Part shown: positions 44,780 through 54,520 of the stretch, piece by piece
Layout of the letters: every line of letters starts with the position of its first letter
Numbering within the stretch: position 1 is the first letter of the stretch
Assembly: GCA_023653095.1 (NCBI GenBank)
Contig: JAMNXP010000009.1
Location: forward strand, 34,206 to 98,205
From: Bacteroidia bacterium
GTDB taxonomy: Bacteria > Bacteroidota > Bacteroidia > NS11-12g > UBA955
DNA length: 64,000 bases
Direction: 5' to 3'
The notes under the pieces: generated by a model
The model's database searches: none
Seen by the model: only the letters and a program-made list of their open reading frames with translations
What the model was told of the DNA's origin: nothing
Made by a program: the position numbers and the translations under genes

Positions 44780-46873
44780 GTGAAAAACATCCGTAAATTA
44801 GCGGTTGTTCAGTTGATTTATGTTCTTCTAACAACCCCATTATTCGCCCAATCAAACACAGATTCTTGTCATCCGTGTGATGAAATTCATCGCATGGACT
44901 CCACTCATATTGTGGTTTGGCACAACGGTGTTCAAGCTTCGCACCTTCATACAGAAGACGTAAGAGGTGTTTCTTTTGCCCCTGTTGCCACGCTATTATC
45001 AGCCATTCCGCAACTGAATTTAATTTCTACTGGAAACAGCATCCAAAAACCCATGTTTCAAGGACTATCGGGACTGCGACTCCCGTTGATTCAAAATGAA
45101 TTGAGAATGGTTGGACAAACCTGGGGGAATGACCACGGTCCGGAACTAGCTAGAGCCGGAGTGGAATCAGTGAATGTTTTGAAAACTCATAATGCCCTGT
45201 GGGTCACGGGCGAATCTTGGGGCAACGCAGTTCAAGTAGAATACCAACCCACTTACCACTCACATGCCGTAAATCTGCAATCAGGGTTAGGTTACTCAAC
45301 CAACGGAAATGCCCTACTTGCCAACTTTAAACTCAACCAAGGAACACACCACGCTGGAATGGGTTGGTATATCCAAGGACAAGGTTATGCTAGTCAAGAT
45401 TATTCTGTACCCTTGAGCCTCGAAGCGCAAAAATCTCCAGCCAAAACATCCCCCGAAACAAAAAATGGAATTCTCTCCAATACCGCGAGTAAAGAATTTT
45501 CAATCATGGGTGGATTTAAACAAAAATTGAATGGCCATTGGACCATTCAATCTGATTTAAGTTGGTTTTTTAGTGAAAACGGAATCTACGCAGGGAGTCA
45601 TATTGGAAACACCACCGATCTTATCAATAGCATCAATAGAAAAGATCCGAACATCCTTTTACAAAGTGGTAGTTATCAAATCAATAAACCCAAACAGGCC
45701 GCTGAACACATCAGTACTTCTGCCATCATTCAAAGACACGATGGATGGAAAACACTCATTTCTTTCCAACAAAACACCCGACAAGAATTTGATCCGCATC
45801 GAAATCCCAATTATACCTTTCCGCAACTAAATGTCAGATTAAACGCTGTTCAGATCAGACAAGAAATACCCTTAAATTCAAGGTTGATTTCTCACGCACA
45901 GGTGGGTGGCGAATGGCAGCAGCAGAGTTATGGCGGCTACTTTTTGGTTCCAGAATTCACTTCACAACAATATTTTGGGGTGATAAAAGGGAAATTTGAG
46001 CACCATAATTTTCAGCAGAATTGGGCATTGCGTTTGGATTTTTTGAACAGGCACACTTTACTGAAAGATCAATCCGTTAATGAGCAAGCGTACACTGGAA
46101 TCTCAGGGGCATATTCGGCCAGTAAAATTCAAAAAAGAAACACCTATCAACTGTTTTTGAATCACAGTTGGCGTGCACCAGCGGTGAATGAGTTGTTTTC
46201 GGCGGGGGTTCACCACGGCAATGCCAGTTACGAAGAGGGCAACTCACTTTTAAAACCTGAATGGGGCGAAAAACTAGAATTTCAATTGAAAAAAGCGTTC
46301 AAGAAAAGCAATTTTGAACTCACCACCTTCGGTTTATGGTCGCCCAATTACATTCATTTGAATCCGCAGTCCTCCCCCATCTTGACCGTTCGAGGCGCTT
46401 TTCCCTACTACAAATACGAACAGTTGCCTACCCTATTAAGTGGATTTTCAGCTTACCAAGAATTCTTTTTTTCTCGGGGGACATTAACCGCCGGAGGGGA
46501 ATACACTTACGGTCGAATTCTTGAGCCGGAACGATTCCCCACTTTGCTTCCTTGCAGCGAACTTTCTTTAGGATGGGTAGGTCAGTTCAAATGGGGTGAA
46601 TACTTCCTTAAATATACGAGGGTTTTCCAACAACAATATTTCACTGCTGAAACAGATTTAATGCCGCCACCGGAAGAATATCATTTGCTGGATGCAGGAA
46701 TCACATTGAAAAAAGATTCAAAATACGAACTAACATTGAACGGAAACAATTTACTAAATACCCGATACCGGAATTACTTAGACCGTTTCCGGTATTTCAC
46801 TCCTGCCATGGGCAGAAATATTGGTTTAAAATTAAACATCAACATACATTATCATGAAAAAACACATCATTAA
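44780..46873 (+). CDS. TonB-dependent outer-membrane receptor
   Basis: A 697-residue receptor starting with GTG. It has a signal peptide (MKNIRKLAVVQLIYVLLTTPLFAQ), a plug domain (about 45-165, GVSFAPVATLLSAIPQLNLI and GLSGLRLPLIQ) and a 22-strand-type barrel up to the C-terminus. The mature N-terminus is rich in Cys and His (CHPCDEIH, ASHLHTED), unusual for siderophore receptors. With His-rich partners on both sides, uptake of a metal ion or metal complex (zinc or copper) is likely. The substrate is inferred, not shown. The last 20 bases overlap the lipoprotein gene. Confidence 0.9.
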   Translation: MKNIRKLAVVQLIYVLLTTPLFAQSNTDSCHPCDEIHRMDSTHIVVWHNGVQASHLHTEDVRGVSFAPVATLLSAIPQLNLISTGNSIQKPMFQGLSGLRLPLIQNELRMVGQTWGNDHGPELARAGVESVNVLKTHNALWVTGESWGNAVQVEYQPTYHSHAVNLQSGLGYSTNGNALLANFKLNQGTHHAGMGWYIQGQGYASQDYSVPLSLEAQKSPAKTSPETKNGILSNTASKEFSIMGGFKQKLNGHWTIQSDLSWFFSENGIYAGSHIGNTTDLINSINRKDPNILLQSGSYQINKPKQAAEHISTSAIIQRHDGWKTLISFQQNTRQEFDPHRNPNYTFPQLNVRLNAVQIRQEIPLNSRLISHAQVGGEWQQQSYGGYFLVPEFTSQQYFGVIKGKFEHHNFQQNWALRLDFLNRHTLLKDQSVNEQAYTGISGAYSASKIQKRNTYQLFLNHSWRAPAVNELFSAGVHHGNASYEEGNSLLKPEWGEKLEFQLKKAFKKSNFELTTFGLWSPNYIHLNPQSSPILTVRGAFPYYKYEQLPTLLSGFSAYQEFFFSRGTLTAGGEYTYGRILEPERFPTLLPCSELSLGWVGQFKWGEYFLKYTRVFQQQYFTAETDLMPPPEEYHLLDAGITLKKDSKYELTLNGNNLLNTRYRNYLDRFRYFTPAMGRNIGLKLNINIHYHEKTHH

Positions 46874-47423
46874 AACAAGCATTTTTGCGATGCTCGCAAT
46901 CAGTTTCAATTCTTGCACTGACCACCATCACGACGATGACCACAAGCACGAAGAAGAATCCATCAACAAAGTAGAACTAACCTTAACCCCTGACTCTCTT
47001 GGGTTGCCATCTCAAACGGTGATTTGGAGCGATGTTGACGGCGACGGCGGAAACGCACCCGTACTTCCAGATTCATTGAGACTAACCCCAGGAATTCAGT
47101 ACACAGGAGAATTGACTTACAAGCATGTTTACAATGGAGGCGAACATCTCGTGAATACTGAAATCTTAAAAGAAGCCGATGAGCACTTGGTATGCTTCAG
47201 TCCTATTCAACTCATTCAGGTGGTTATCTTAGAAATCACCAGAACCGACAAAGACAATCAAGGTAGAGAATTGGGTTTAATTTCTAAATGGAAGGCTTTG
47301 ATTCCTGAAAAGGGAGCGGTTCGAATCAGCTTGAAACACCAACCCAACGGCATTAAAAATGGCAGTTGCGATGTAGGAGAAACCGATGCAGAAATTGATT
47401 TCCCCTATTCTTCAATTCAATAA
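46854..47423 (+). CDS. His-rich lipoprotein of the TonB locus
   Basis: A 189-residue lipoprotein whose signal peptide ends in a lipobox-like SFNSC. A tail of HHHDDDHKHEEE directly follows the Cys and is a strong metal-chelating stretch. The rest is a compact beta-rich domain (LTLTPDSLGLPSQTVIWSDV, GELTYKHVYNGGEHL). The start overlaps the receptor gene by 20 bp, so they are co-translated. A role in catching metal for the receptor is likely. I do not know a named family for it. Confidence 0.82.
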   Translation: MKKHIIKTSIFAMLAISFNSCTDHHHDDDHKHEEESINKVELTLTPDSLGLPSQTVIWSDVDGDGGNAPVLPDSLRLTPGIQYTGELTYKHVYNGGEHLVNTEILKEADEHLVCFSPIQLIQVVILEITRTDKDNQGRELGLISKWKALIPEKGAVRISLKHQPNGIKNGSCDVGETDAEIDFPYSSIQ

Positions 47424-47458
47424 AACCACTGACCAAAATTGGTTACTTTTGTAGCGAA

Positions 47459-48553
47459 ATGGAGAACACTGAAATGAAATTAACCGCGCTCAACCATGTT
47501 CACAGAGCATTGGGCGCCAAAATGGTTCCTTTTGCTGGGTACGACATGCCTGTGTTGTACAAAAATTTGATTCAAGAGCATCATGCCGTGAGAAATGCTG
47601 TGGGTGTTTTTGATGTAAGCCACATGGGAGAAGTTTTCATTACCGGTGAAAAAGCGTATGATTTAGTTCAATATATGACCTCAAACGATGTCTCTGCTTT
47701 GTCTGATGGACGTGTACAATATTCTTGTATGCCTAACGATCAAGGCGGAATTGTTGACGATTTATTGGTTTATCGTTTTGCTGCTGATAAATATTTCTTG
47801 GTAATCAATGCCTCAAACATTGAAAAAGATTTAGCATGGATGCATAAACAAAACGAAAAGTTTGGTGCTACCATTGAAAACAAATCAGATGACTATTCTT
47901 TGTTAGCCATTCAAGGGCCTAAAGCCATTGCCGCTCTTCAAAAATTGACTGAGGTTAACTTATCAGAAATCCCATACTACCACTTCACCGAAGGCGTACT
48001 TGCAAACATGCACATGATCATTTCAAACACTGGTTACACTGGTGCTGGAGGATTTGAACTTTACGTGAAAAACAACGAAGTTGAAGCCCTTTGGAACGCA
48101 GTTATGGATGCAGGTGCAGAATTCGGAATTGAACCCTGTGGATTGGGTGCACGTGATACTTTGAGATTGGAAAAAGGATTTTGCCTCTACGGCAACGATA
48201 TCAACGATGAAACTTCGCCCATTGAGGCTGGTTTAGGTTGGATCACCAAATTCAACAATCCCTTCCACATGAGCGAACACCATTTGGAAATCAAGAACAA
48301 CAAACCTTCCAAGAAGTTGGTTGGATTTGAATTGATTGACCGTGGAATCCCCCGTCAACATTACCCCATTTGCTCTGCAGATGGAACAGTCATTGGCGAA
48401 GTAACCTCAGGTACCATGAGTCCTACCTTAAACAAAGCGATAGGAATGGGCTATGTGACCTCTGAAAACAGCGCTGCTGGTTCAGAGATTTACATAGAAG
48501 TGAGAGGAAAATTACTGAAGGCTCAAGTGGTTAAAATTCCATTCTTGGCTTAA
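47459..48553 (+). CDS. gcvT: Aminomethyltransferase (glycine cleavage T protein)
   Basis: A 364-residue T protein. It takes the aminomethyl group from the lipoylated H protein and makes methylene-tetrahydrofolate and ammonia. Family marks are MVPFAGYDMPVLY, GVFDVSHMGEV, TGYTGAGGFELYV and GARDTLRLE. The P and H proteins are not in the window. TACTTTTG at 47444-47451 is a -7-like element only 7 bases before the ATG, so the leader would be very short. A terminator follows. Confidence 0.97.
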   Translation: MENTEMKLTALNHVHRALGAKMVPFAGYDMPVLYKNLIQEHHAVRNAVGVFDVSHMGEVFITGEKAYDLVQYMTSNDVSALSDGRVQYSCMPNDQGGIVDDLLVYRFAADKYFLVINASNIEKDLAWMHKQNEKFGATIENKSDDYSLLAIQGPKAIAALQKLTEVNLSEIPYYHFTEGVLANMHMIISNTGYTGAGGFELYVKNNEVEALWNAVMDAGAEFGIEPCGLGARDTLRLEKGFCLYGNDINDETSPIEAGLGWITKFNNPFHMSEHHLEIKNNKPSKKLVGFELIDRGIPRQHYPICSADGTVIGEVTSGTMSPTLNKAIGMGYVTSENSAAGSEIYIEVRGKLLKAQVVKIPFLA

Positions 48554-48576
48554 AAATTAAAAAACGATTTTTTGAA

Positions 48577-48608
48577 AACGCTCTTCATTTCTGAAGGGCG
48601 TTTTTTTT
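48577..48608. terminator. Terminator after gcvT
   Basis: AACGCTCTTCA (48577-48587) pairs with TGAAGGGCGTT (48592-48602) with one G-T pair and is followed by a run of Ts. The T run reaches the stop codon of the convergent ABC permease gene, and the A-rich left side may let it work in both directions. Confidence 0.8.
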
Positions 48609-49848
48609 AGCCTTCGTGTCTCAAGGCTTCGATGGGGTCTAATTTGGAGGCTTTAACTGCTGGATAAAGTCCTGCAACCAAACCTACCACAATACAAATA
48701 ATCACGGCAAAGAAAATCCAAAACCACGGTATGATAAATCCGCTGTTGAGTAAAATTCCAACCGCATTTCCCATAACAATACCCAAAATAATTCCACCAA
48801 GTCCGCCGAGTTGAGTAATGACTACCGCTTCCACTAAGAACTGATTACGAATGGCTGAGGCCGTGGCACCCAATGATTTCCTCAAACCAATTTCACGGGT
48901 TCTTTCGGTGACGCTCACCAACATGATATTCATTAAACTTACCGCAGCTCCCAAAAGCGTAATTATACCAATCAACATTCCCACAGATGAAACCATGGCT
49001 AAATCTTCCTTGACATTGTTCGCCAAAGAATCACTTCGGGTAATGGAAAAATCATCTTCCAGATGGGGCGGCAGTCGTCTGATTCGCCTCATAATGGCCC
49101 TGGCTTCTGAAATATCAGCATCCAAATTCTCAATAGATTCTGACATCACGCTCATATTTACATTATTGATGGCTTGGGTGAAATCTTGACGGGCTTTATT
49201 GATACCCACAATCACCATTCTATCTCCACCCGACATTCCCATGCTCGAACCTTTTTTCTTTAACTCACCAATGACTTTGTATGGCTTCCCGTCAATGGAA
49301 ATATCTTTACCAACACTGATACCTTCTTTGTAAGATGCTCCCCAAATTTGCACTACCACATCTGAACCCAAAACCACCAAAGGAAAACTCATGAATACAT
49401 CGTTCTTGGTGAAAGATCTACCTGCTGCTAATTCATAGCTGGAGGTGAAAATTACATCTTCATCAACCCCCATGATTTTTATGTTTGGGTTTGTTTCGAT
49501 GTTGCGATATTTCACTTTAGAAGTAAACGAAGCGTTGATGGTTTTCCCAATAACCCCAGTTCCTCGATACAGTTCTTCAAACTTTTGGGATTGATCATAG
49601 CTGATGGGCTTAAAATCATCAGGAACACCCCATCGTTGAACAGTTAATCGATTGTTGATGGAAAAACTCTGAGCGCCAAAGCGGGACATGGTTTTGGTAA
49701 TGGCACTGCTCATCGCATCGATGGAAGTTAGAATTCCCACCAAGGCCGAAATACCAATTGCTATAATGGAAGCCGTAATAATTGCTCGGGTTCTATGTGA
49801 CTTGAGGGAAGAGAACCCTTGGCGGATATTTTCAACGACTTGTAGCAA
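48607..49848 (-). CDS. MacB/FtsX-type ABC transporter permease
   Basis: A 413-residue permease. One transmembrane helix lies near residues 20-45, a large periplasmic MacB_PCD domain at about 46-265, and three helices at the C-terminus (about 280-405) with the FtsX motif region ([15 protein letters not shown]). Members drive mechanotransmission for efflux or lipoprotein release. The partner ATPase gene is not next to it, so it must be encoded elsewhere. It lies 23 bp downstream of the IscA-type gene. Confidence 0.9.
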   Translation of the reverse strand: MLQVVENIRQGFSSLKSHRTRAIITASIIAIGISALVGILTSIDAMSSAITKTMSRFGAQSFSINNRLTVQRWGVPDDFKPISYDQSQKFEELYRGTGVIGKTINASFTSKVKYRNIETNPNIKIMGVDEDVIFTSSYELAAGRSFTKNDVFMSFPLVVLGSDVVVQIWGASYKEGISVGKDISIDGKPYKVIGELKKKGSSMGMSGGDRMVIVGINKARQDFTQAINNVNMSVMSESIENLDADISEARAIMRRIRRLPPHLEDDFSITRSDSLANNVKEDLAMVSSVGMLIGIITLLGAAVSLMNIMLVSVTERTREIGLRKSLGATASAIRNQFLVEAVVITQLGGLGGIILGIVMGNAVGILLNSGFIIPWFWIFFAVIICIVVGLVAGLYPAVKASKLDPIEALRHEG

Positions 49849-49871
49849 TGATTCGAAGAATGGTTAATAAG

Positions 49872-50207
49872 TTACGCCGAAAATGATTGTCCACAGCCAC
49901 AGGTTTCTGAAGCATTGGGATTATTAAAAGAAAAACCACGATTGTTCAAGCCGTGTTCCCAATCAACCTCCATTCCAATGACATACATCACGTGCGCTTT
50001 ATTCATCACTACGGGAATTCCTTCTAGGTTGTATTCTTTATCTCCTTCTTCGCGCTTATCAAAGGCTAAAAGGTAGCTCATACCTGAACATCCGCCGCCT
50101 TTTACTCCTATTCTTAAAACTGAATCTTCCTTTAACTCTAGGTTCTCATGCAATCTATGAAGTTCATCTATGGCATGTTGAGTGAACTTTACGGGCAAAC
50201 TTTCCAT
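49872..50207 (-). CDS. A-type iron-sulfur cluster carrier (IscA/SufA/HesB family)
   Basis: A 111-residue A-type carrier with the three conserved cysteines: Cys40 (GGGCSGMSY), Cys103 and Cys105 (ETCGCGQSF). It passes Fe-S clusters to target proteins. The ATG at 50207 (MESLPVKFT) is preferred to TTG at 50225. The divergent gene starts at 50294; the gap between contains a perfect 8-bp dyad. Confidence 0.93.
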   Translation of the reverse strand: MESLPVKFTQHAIDELHRLHENLELKEDSVLRIGVKGGGCSGMSYLLAFDKREEGDKEYNLEGIPVVMNKAHVMYVIGMEVDWEHGLNNRGFSFNNPNASETCGCGQSFSA

Positions 50208-50263
50208 ACCTACAAATTTAGTCAATTCTTAATTGCCTTGGTCGGTTTGATTTTAGTGTTGTG

Positions 50264-50286
50264 CGACAAAGAATGTATCTTTGTCG
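50264..50286. promoter_or_regulatory. Perfect 8-bp dyad in the divergent gap
   Basis: CGACAAAG (50264-50271) and CTTTGTCG (50279-50286) form an exact inverted repeat. It overlaps TATCTTTG (50276-50283), which fits the -7 consensus for the plus-strand gene at 50294. No matching TTG is seen at the expected spacing, so regulator binding is only a guess. Confidence 0.4.
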
Positions 50287-50293
50287 AAAACCC

Positions 50294-50827
50294 ATGGAAA
50301 CCTTTGAATTGATAGAAGCTGCGCTTTACATTTTAGCGCCCTCGGTGTTGGTAATTGTGAGCTCTTCTATGATTATGAAGAGCATGTCGCGCAATTTAGA
50401 GAAGACTTTGAAAAGCGAAATACTGCGTCAAAACAACAAAGACTTTGTAAAATTAAAGCTTGCGGCATACGAGAGACTGAGTTTGATGCTGGAACGCACC
50501 TCTATTCCTACACTGATTCAAAAATTTGCCAAACCTGGTTTAACCGCCTCTCAAATTGCACAACTAATGAGAGCATCTATTTACGAAGAATTTAATTATA
50601 ATGTATCGCAACAAATTTTCGTTAGCGCCCAAACTTGGGGCACCATTAAAATTGTAAAGGAACAAACCTTGATTTTGATAAAAACGGTAGAATCTAAAAT
50701 TGACTCCAATCAATCGGCCGTCGAATTTTGTGAGTCTCTCATCAATCACACGAAAAATAATGGTGAGATTCCTCATGAAAAAGGACTTCAAATGATCCGT
50801 GGAGAAATGGAATTGATCTTCAATTGA
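50294..50827 (+). CDS. Conserved hypothetical protein with N-terminal membrane helix (DUF7935-like)
   Basis: A 177-residue protein from ATG 50294 (METFELIEAALYILAPSVLVIVSSSMIM), which sets a transmembrane helix at residues about 8-28. The cytoplasmic remainder is helical, with KLAAYERLSLMLERTSI, LTASQIAQLMRASIYEEFNYN and QIFVSAQTWGTIKIVKEQT. This pattern is shared by a Bacteroidota family that I associate with DUF7935. The function is unknown. It precedes the mutase gene by 66 bp on the same strand, a neighbour pair I recall from other Bacteroidota but cannot verify here. Confidence 0.75.
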   Translation: METFELIEAALYILAPSVLVIVSSSMIMKSMSRNLEKTLKSEILRQNNKDFVKLKLAAYERLSLMLERTSIPTLIQKFAKPGLTASQIAQLMRASIYEEFNYNVSQQIFVSAQTWGTIKIVKEQTLILIKTVESKIDSNQSAVEFCESLINHTKNNGEIPHEKGLQMIRGEMELIFN

Positions 50828-50893
50828 GCATTTCAACGACACATTCCTCGCCCCATCCGAATTAATATCCCCCGAAAAACCATCCCTCGAAAA

Positions 50894-52435
50894 ATGAAAA
50901 AAAACAGCAGCGGAATAGAAATCAACGAAGTTTACCATACATCGAAAAGTCAATTAGAGCAACCAGGTGAGTACCCTTTCACCCGCGGTGTGCGCAAAGA
51001 CATGTACCGCGGTAGGCTATGGACTATGCGCCAATACGCAGGATTCAGTACCGCCGAGGAAAGCAATGAGAGATACCATTATTTATTGAACCAAGGAACC
51101 ACAGGGTTATCGGTAGCGTTTGATTTACCCACACAAATTGGGTACGACAGTGATCACGCCATGAGCGAAGGTGAAGTGGGCAAAGTAGGCGTAGCCATTG
51201 ATTCACTGAAAGATATGGAGACCCTATTCAAAGGAATTGAGCTCCAAAAGGTAACTACAAGTATGACCATCAATGCAACAGCTTCAACACTTCTTGCTAT
51301 GTATGTTGCGTTGGCGAAAAAACAGAACGCAGATTTATCGCAAATCAGCGGAACCATCCAAAATGATATTCTAAAAGAGTATGCAGCTAGAGGTACCTAT
51401 ATATATCCAGTGCGACCCAGCATGAAAATCATCACTGATATCTTTGAATGGTGCGGAAAAGAACTTCCAAAATGGAACACCATTTCCATCAGTGGTTATC
51501 ACATTCGTGAAGCTGGAAGTACCGCAGTTCAGGAATTGGCTTTTACCTTGGCAAACGGAAAAGCTTATGTAGAATCCGCTTTGAAAGCGGGCTTAGATAT
51601 CAATGTATTTGGAAAGAGATTATCGTTTTTCTTCAATGCTCACAACGACTTTTTCGAAGAAATCGCCAAATTCAGAGCGGCGCGCAGAATGTGGGCCAAC
51701 ATCATGAAGGAGTTGGGTGCCACCGATGCCCAAGCCATGATGTTGAGATTTCACACTCAAACAGGAGGATCTACTCTAACGGCTCAACAGCCCGAAAACA
51801 ATATTTCCAGGGTTACGTTACAGGCCATGGCAGCAGTTTTAGGTGGAACACAGAGTTTACACACCAACGGATATGACGAAGCGCTCAATCTGCCTACTGA
51901 AAAAGCCGCTAGAATTGCCCTCAGAACCCAGCAAATCATTGGTTTTGAAAGTGGAGTCACCAATACGGTTGACCCTCTCGGGGGAAGTTTTTACGTGGAA
52001 GAACTCACTGATCGCATAGAAAAAGAGGCATTGTTGTTAATGACTCAGATTGACCAAGTGGGAGGATCTGTTGCGGCAGTAGAAAGCGGATGGATGCAAG
52101 AAGAAATTGCCAGAAGTAGTTACGAATTCCAAAAACAGGTAGAATCAAAAGAACTAATCATTGTTGGGGTAAATCAGTTTACTTCTCAAGAGAATGAAAA
52201 TATTCCTTCTTTCAAAATTGATGACAGCATCAGAGAGAAACAAACCGAAAAAATCAACGCTCTAAAACAAGAAAGAAATCAAAAATCAGTTGATTTATCT
52301 TTGGAAAATTTGGAATCGGCAGCACGATCTGGCGAAAACCTCATGCCCAAAATCTTGAAAAGCGTTGAAGAATATGCCACCTTGGGTGAAATTGCGTTTG
52401 CTTTGAGAAAAGTGTATGGCGAATTCGCGATTTAA
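50894..52435 (+). CDS. Methylmalonyl-CoA mutase family, stand-alone catalytic subunit
   Basis: A 513-residue catalytic TIM-barrel domain of a B12-dependent acyl-CoA mutase. Recognisable parts are [74 protein letters not shown] and [14 protein letters not shown]. The cobalamin-binding domain (DxHxxG) is absent, so it must pair with a separate B12-binding subunit, as in split mutases. Methylmalonyl-CoA is the likely substrate, linking propionate to succinyl-CoA; ethylmalonyl- or isobutyryl-type mutases share this layout. The partner is not in the window. Confidence 0.93.
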   Translation: MKKNSSGIEINEVYHTSKSQLEQPGEYPFTRGVRKDMYRGRLWTMRQYAGFSTAEESNERYHYLLNQGTTGLSVAFDLPTQIGYDSDHAMSEGEVGKVGVAIDSLKDMETLFKGIELQKVTTSMTINATASTLLAMYVALAKKQNADLSQISGTIQNDILKEYAARGTYIYPVRPSMKIITDIFEWCGKELPKWNTISISGYHIREAGSTAVQELAFTLANGKAYVESALKAGLDINVFGKRLSFFFNAHNDFFEEIAKFRAARRMWANIMKELGATDAQAMMLRFHTQTGGSTLTAQQPENNISRVTLQAMAAVLGGTQSLHTNGYDEALNLPTEKAARIALRTQQIIGFESGVTNTVDPLGGSFYVEELTDRIEKEALLLMTQIDQVGGSVAAVESGWMQEEIARSSYEFQKQVESKELIIVGVNQFTSQENENIPSFKIDDSIREKQTEKINALKQERNQKSVDLSLENLESAARSGENLMPKILKSVEEYATLGEIAFALRKVYGEFAI

Positions 52436-52594
52436 TACACTAAAAAAATTAAAAAATCAAGCAAAAAAAATTAGCAAATTGTGAAAATTCTCTATTTCTT
52501 TACAAACGGAAACTAACTTTTTGACTATCCATGATAATCAATCAGTTAAATAAGGATTTTAACAAGTAATTAACACTCAGGCCCCAAGATATAT

Positions 52595-54034
52595 ATGGAA
52601 AGAAAAGCACACGAACTTGCATGGCAAGAATGCATTGAAATTATTAGAGACAATGTGAACCCTCAAAGTTTTAAAACTTGGTTTGAACCCATCAAACCCA
52701 TGAAACTTTCGAACAAAATTCTTACCATTCAAGTACCTAGCCAATTCTTTTATGAATGGCTGGAAGAGCACTACGTGCAGATCCTTCACAAAACGTTAAA
52801 GAAAGTTATTGGCCCTAACGCCAAATTAGAATATTCTGTCATTGTTGAGAATGCAACCTCTCAACATTCTGAACCATTCACCATCAATTTACCTACCGGA
52901 AACTCTTCTAAACCCGTAAATAACGAATTGGGAATGCCCATCAATATGGACAGTCCCATCAAAAACCCTTTCATCATTCCTGGCCTTCGCCGAATGAACA
53001 TTGACAGCCAATTGAACCCACGCTACACTTTTGACAATTTTGTTGAAGGTGAATGCAATAAATTGGCAAGAAATGCAGGTTTAGCCATCGCTCAAAAACC
53101 AGGTGGAACCGCATTCAACCCGTTGATGATTTTTGGCGGCTGTGGTTTGGGTAAGACCCACCTTGCTCACGCAATTGGTAATTTGATCAAACAACAACAC
53201 AAACAAAAAGTGGTGGTATTTGTCAGCGCAGAGAAATTCATCAATCAATTCATTGACTCAGCTAGACAGGGCAACAACAATCAGTTTGTAAACTTCTACC
53301 AGTACCTTGATGTGTTGATTGTTGATGATGTTCAGTTTTTCTCAAAAAAGGAAAGAACACAAGAAGTATTCTTCCAAATTTTCAATCACCTTCACCAAAA
53401 CGGAAAACAAATCATATTAACCTGTGACCGCGCTCCAAAAGATCTAAAAAATATGGATGAGCGTTTGTTGAGCCGTTTCAAATGGGGATTGTCTGCTGAC
53501 CTCAGCACGCCTGATTTTGATACCCGTGTTTCCATCCTCGAAAACAAAATGTATCAAGACGGCATCACCCTTCACAAAGATGTGGTTGAATACCTTGCAC
53601 ACAACATCGACACCAACGTTCGTGAACTAGAAGGAGCATTGATATCTCTTTTAGCACAAGGTTCGCTTACCCGTAAGCATTTAGATTTAAATCTTGCCAA
53701 GCAAACCGTTAAAAACTTCGTTAAGAATTCAACCCGGGAAATCAGCATTGATTATATCCAAAAGTTGGTTTGCGACTTCTACAACATTCCTGTAGAAGCA
53801 GTAAAATCAAAAACCCGTAAACGCGAAATCGTTCAAGCCCGCCAAATTGCCATGTACTTCACCAAAGACCTTACCAAGGCTTCCTTGAAAAACATCGGTA
53901 TTTTCTTCGGGGGACGTGACCACTCTACGGTGATCCATGCTTGCCAAACAGTAAATGATTTGATCGAAACCGACAAAAAATTCCGCCAAGATGTGGAAGA
54001 AATCGAAAAACGCATCAAAATCAACACATTCTAA
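52595..54034 (+). CDS. dnaA: Chromosomal replication initiator protein DnaA
   Basis: A 479-residue AAA+ initiator. Domain I (about 1-90) binds partners, domain II is a short linker, domain III has Walker A GGCGLGKTH (181-189) and Walker B LDVLIVDDVQF, and domain IV has the DnaA-box-binding signature GRDHSTVIHA. The 159-bp AT-rich gap upstream holds no recognisable 9-mer DnaA box, nor does the gap after it, so oriC is probably elsewhere. A terminator follows. Confidence 0.99.
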   Translation: MERKAHELAWQECIEIIRDNVNPQSFKTWFEPIKPMKLSNKILTIQVPSQFFYEWLEEHYVQILHKTLKKVIGPNAKLEYSVIVENATSQHSEPFTINLPTGNSSKPVNNELGMPINMDSPIKNPFIIPGLRRMNIDSQLNPRYTFDNFVEGECNKLARNAGLAIAQKPGGTAFNPLMIFGGCGLGKTHLAHAIGNLIKQQHKQKVVVFVSAEKFINQFIDSARQGNNNQFVNFYQYLDVLIVDDVQFFSKKERTQEVFFQIFNHLHQNGKQIILTCDRAPKDLKNMDERLLSRFKWGLSADLSTPDFDTRVSILENKMYQDGITLHKDVVEYLAHNIDTNVRELEGALISLLAQGSLTRKHLDLNLAKQTVKNFVKNSTREISIDYIQKLVCDFYNIPVEAVKSKTRKREIVQARQIAMYFTKDLTKASLKNIGIFFGGRDHSTVIHACQTVNDLIETDKKFRQDVEEIEKRIKINTF

Positions 54035-54058
54035 TCGATAATATACACACTTTCATAC

Positions 54059-54095
54059 AAAAGGGGCGGCCTCCATCTAAAGGCTGCCCCTTTTT
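54059..54095 (+). terminator. Rho-independent terminator of dnaA
   Basis: AAAAGGGGCGGCCT (54059-54072) pairs with AGGCTGCCCCTTTT (54081-54094) with one G-T pair and an 8-base loop, followed by Ts. It is 24 bp after the dnaA stop. Confidence 0.88.
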
Positions 54096-54113
54096 CATTT
54101 ATTTTCGCTCATC

Positions 54114-54485
54114 ATGTTGCGGTTCTATAAATCTTTCAGGTTTGCTTTAAACGGAGTCATTCTACTTGCAAAAACCGAACACAATTTCAAAATCATCATA
54201 TGGGTGATGTTTGCCGTATTAGGTTTGGGTTGGTATTTAGATTCACAAGGTCAACACCTCAATCGTTTGGAATGGGCCATTCTTTGGGCTACCATGGGAC
54301 TGGTATTTGTTTCGGAAAGCTTGAATACCGCCATAGAAAAAACCCTGGACACCCTACATCCCGATAGACATGAAGGAGTAGGACGAGCTAAAGACATGGC
54401 TGCAGGAGCCACACTCATTGCATCAACCGTTGCACTGATTGTTGGTGGCTATATTTTATTGCCTAGAATTCTTGCGCTACTGTAA
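54114..54485 (+). CDS. dgkA: Diacylglycerol kinase family membrane protein
   Basis: A 123-residue membrane enzyme of the prokaryotic DAGK/undecaprenol kinase family. Three helices (about 28-42, 55-70 and 97-120) and the signature ESLNTAIEKTLDTLHPDRH with the catalytic Glu are present, plus GRAKDMAAGATLI. It phosphorylates lipid alcohols (diacylglycerol or undecaprenol) with ATP; the Gram-positive-like signature leaves undecaprenol possible. It starts 80 bp after dnaA, past the dnaA terminator. Confidence 0.92.
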   Translation: MLRFYKSFRFALNGVILLAKTEHNFKIIIWVMFAVLGLGWYLDSQGQHLNRLEWAILWATMGLVFVSESLNTAIEKTLDTLHPDRHEGVGRAKDMAAGATLIASTVALIVGGYILLPRILALL

Positions 54486-54520
54486 TTCCCTTTAAGTAGG
54501 CTCTAGAAAAACAGTTTACT

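Noticed and set aside
47424..47458. Glycine riboswitch before gcvT
   Set aside because: Only 35 bases separate the genes, too few for an aptamer, and no conserved motif is seen.
52436..52594. Replication origin in front of dnaA
   Set aside because: The gap is AT-rich, but no copy of the TTATCCACA-type box is present on either strand, nor in the short gap after dnaA.
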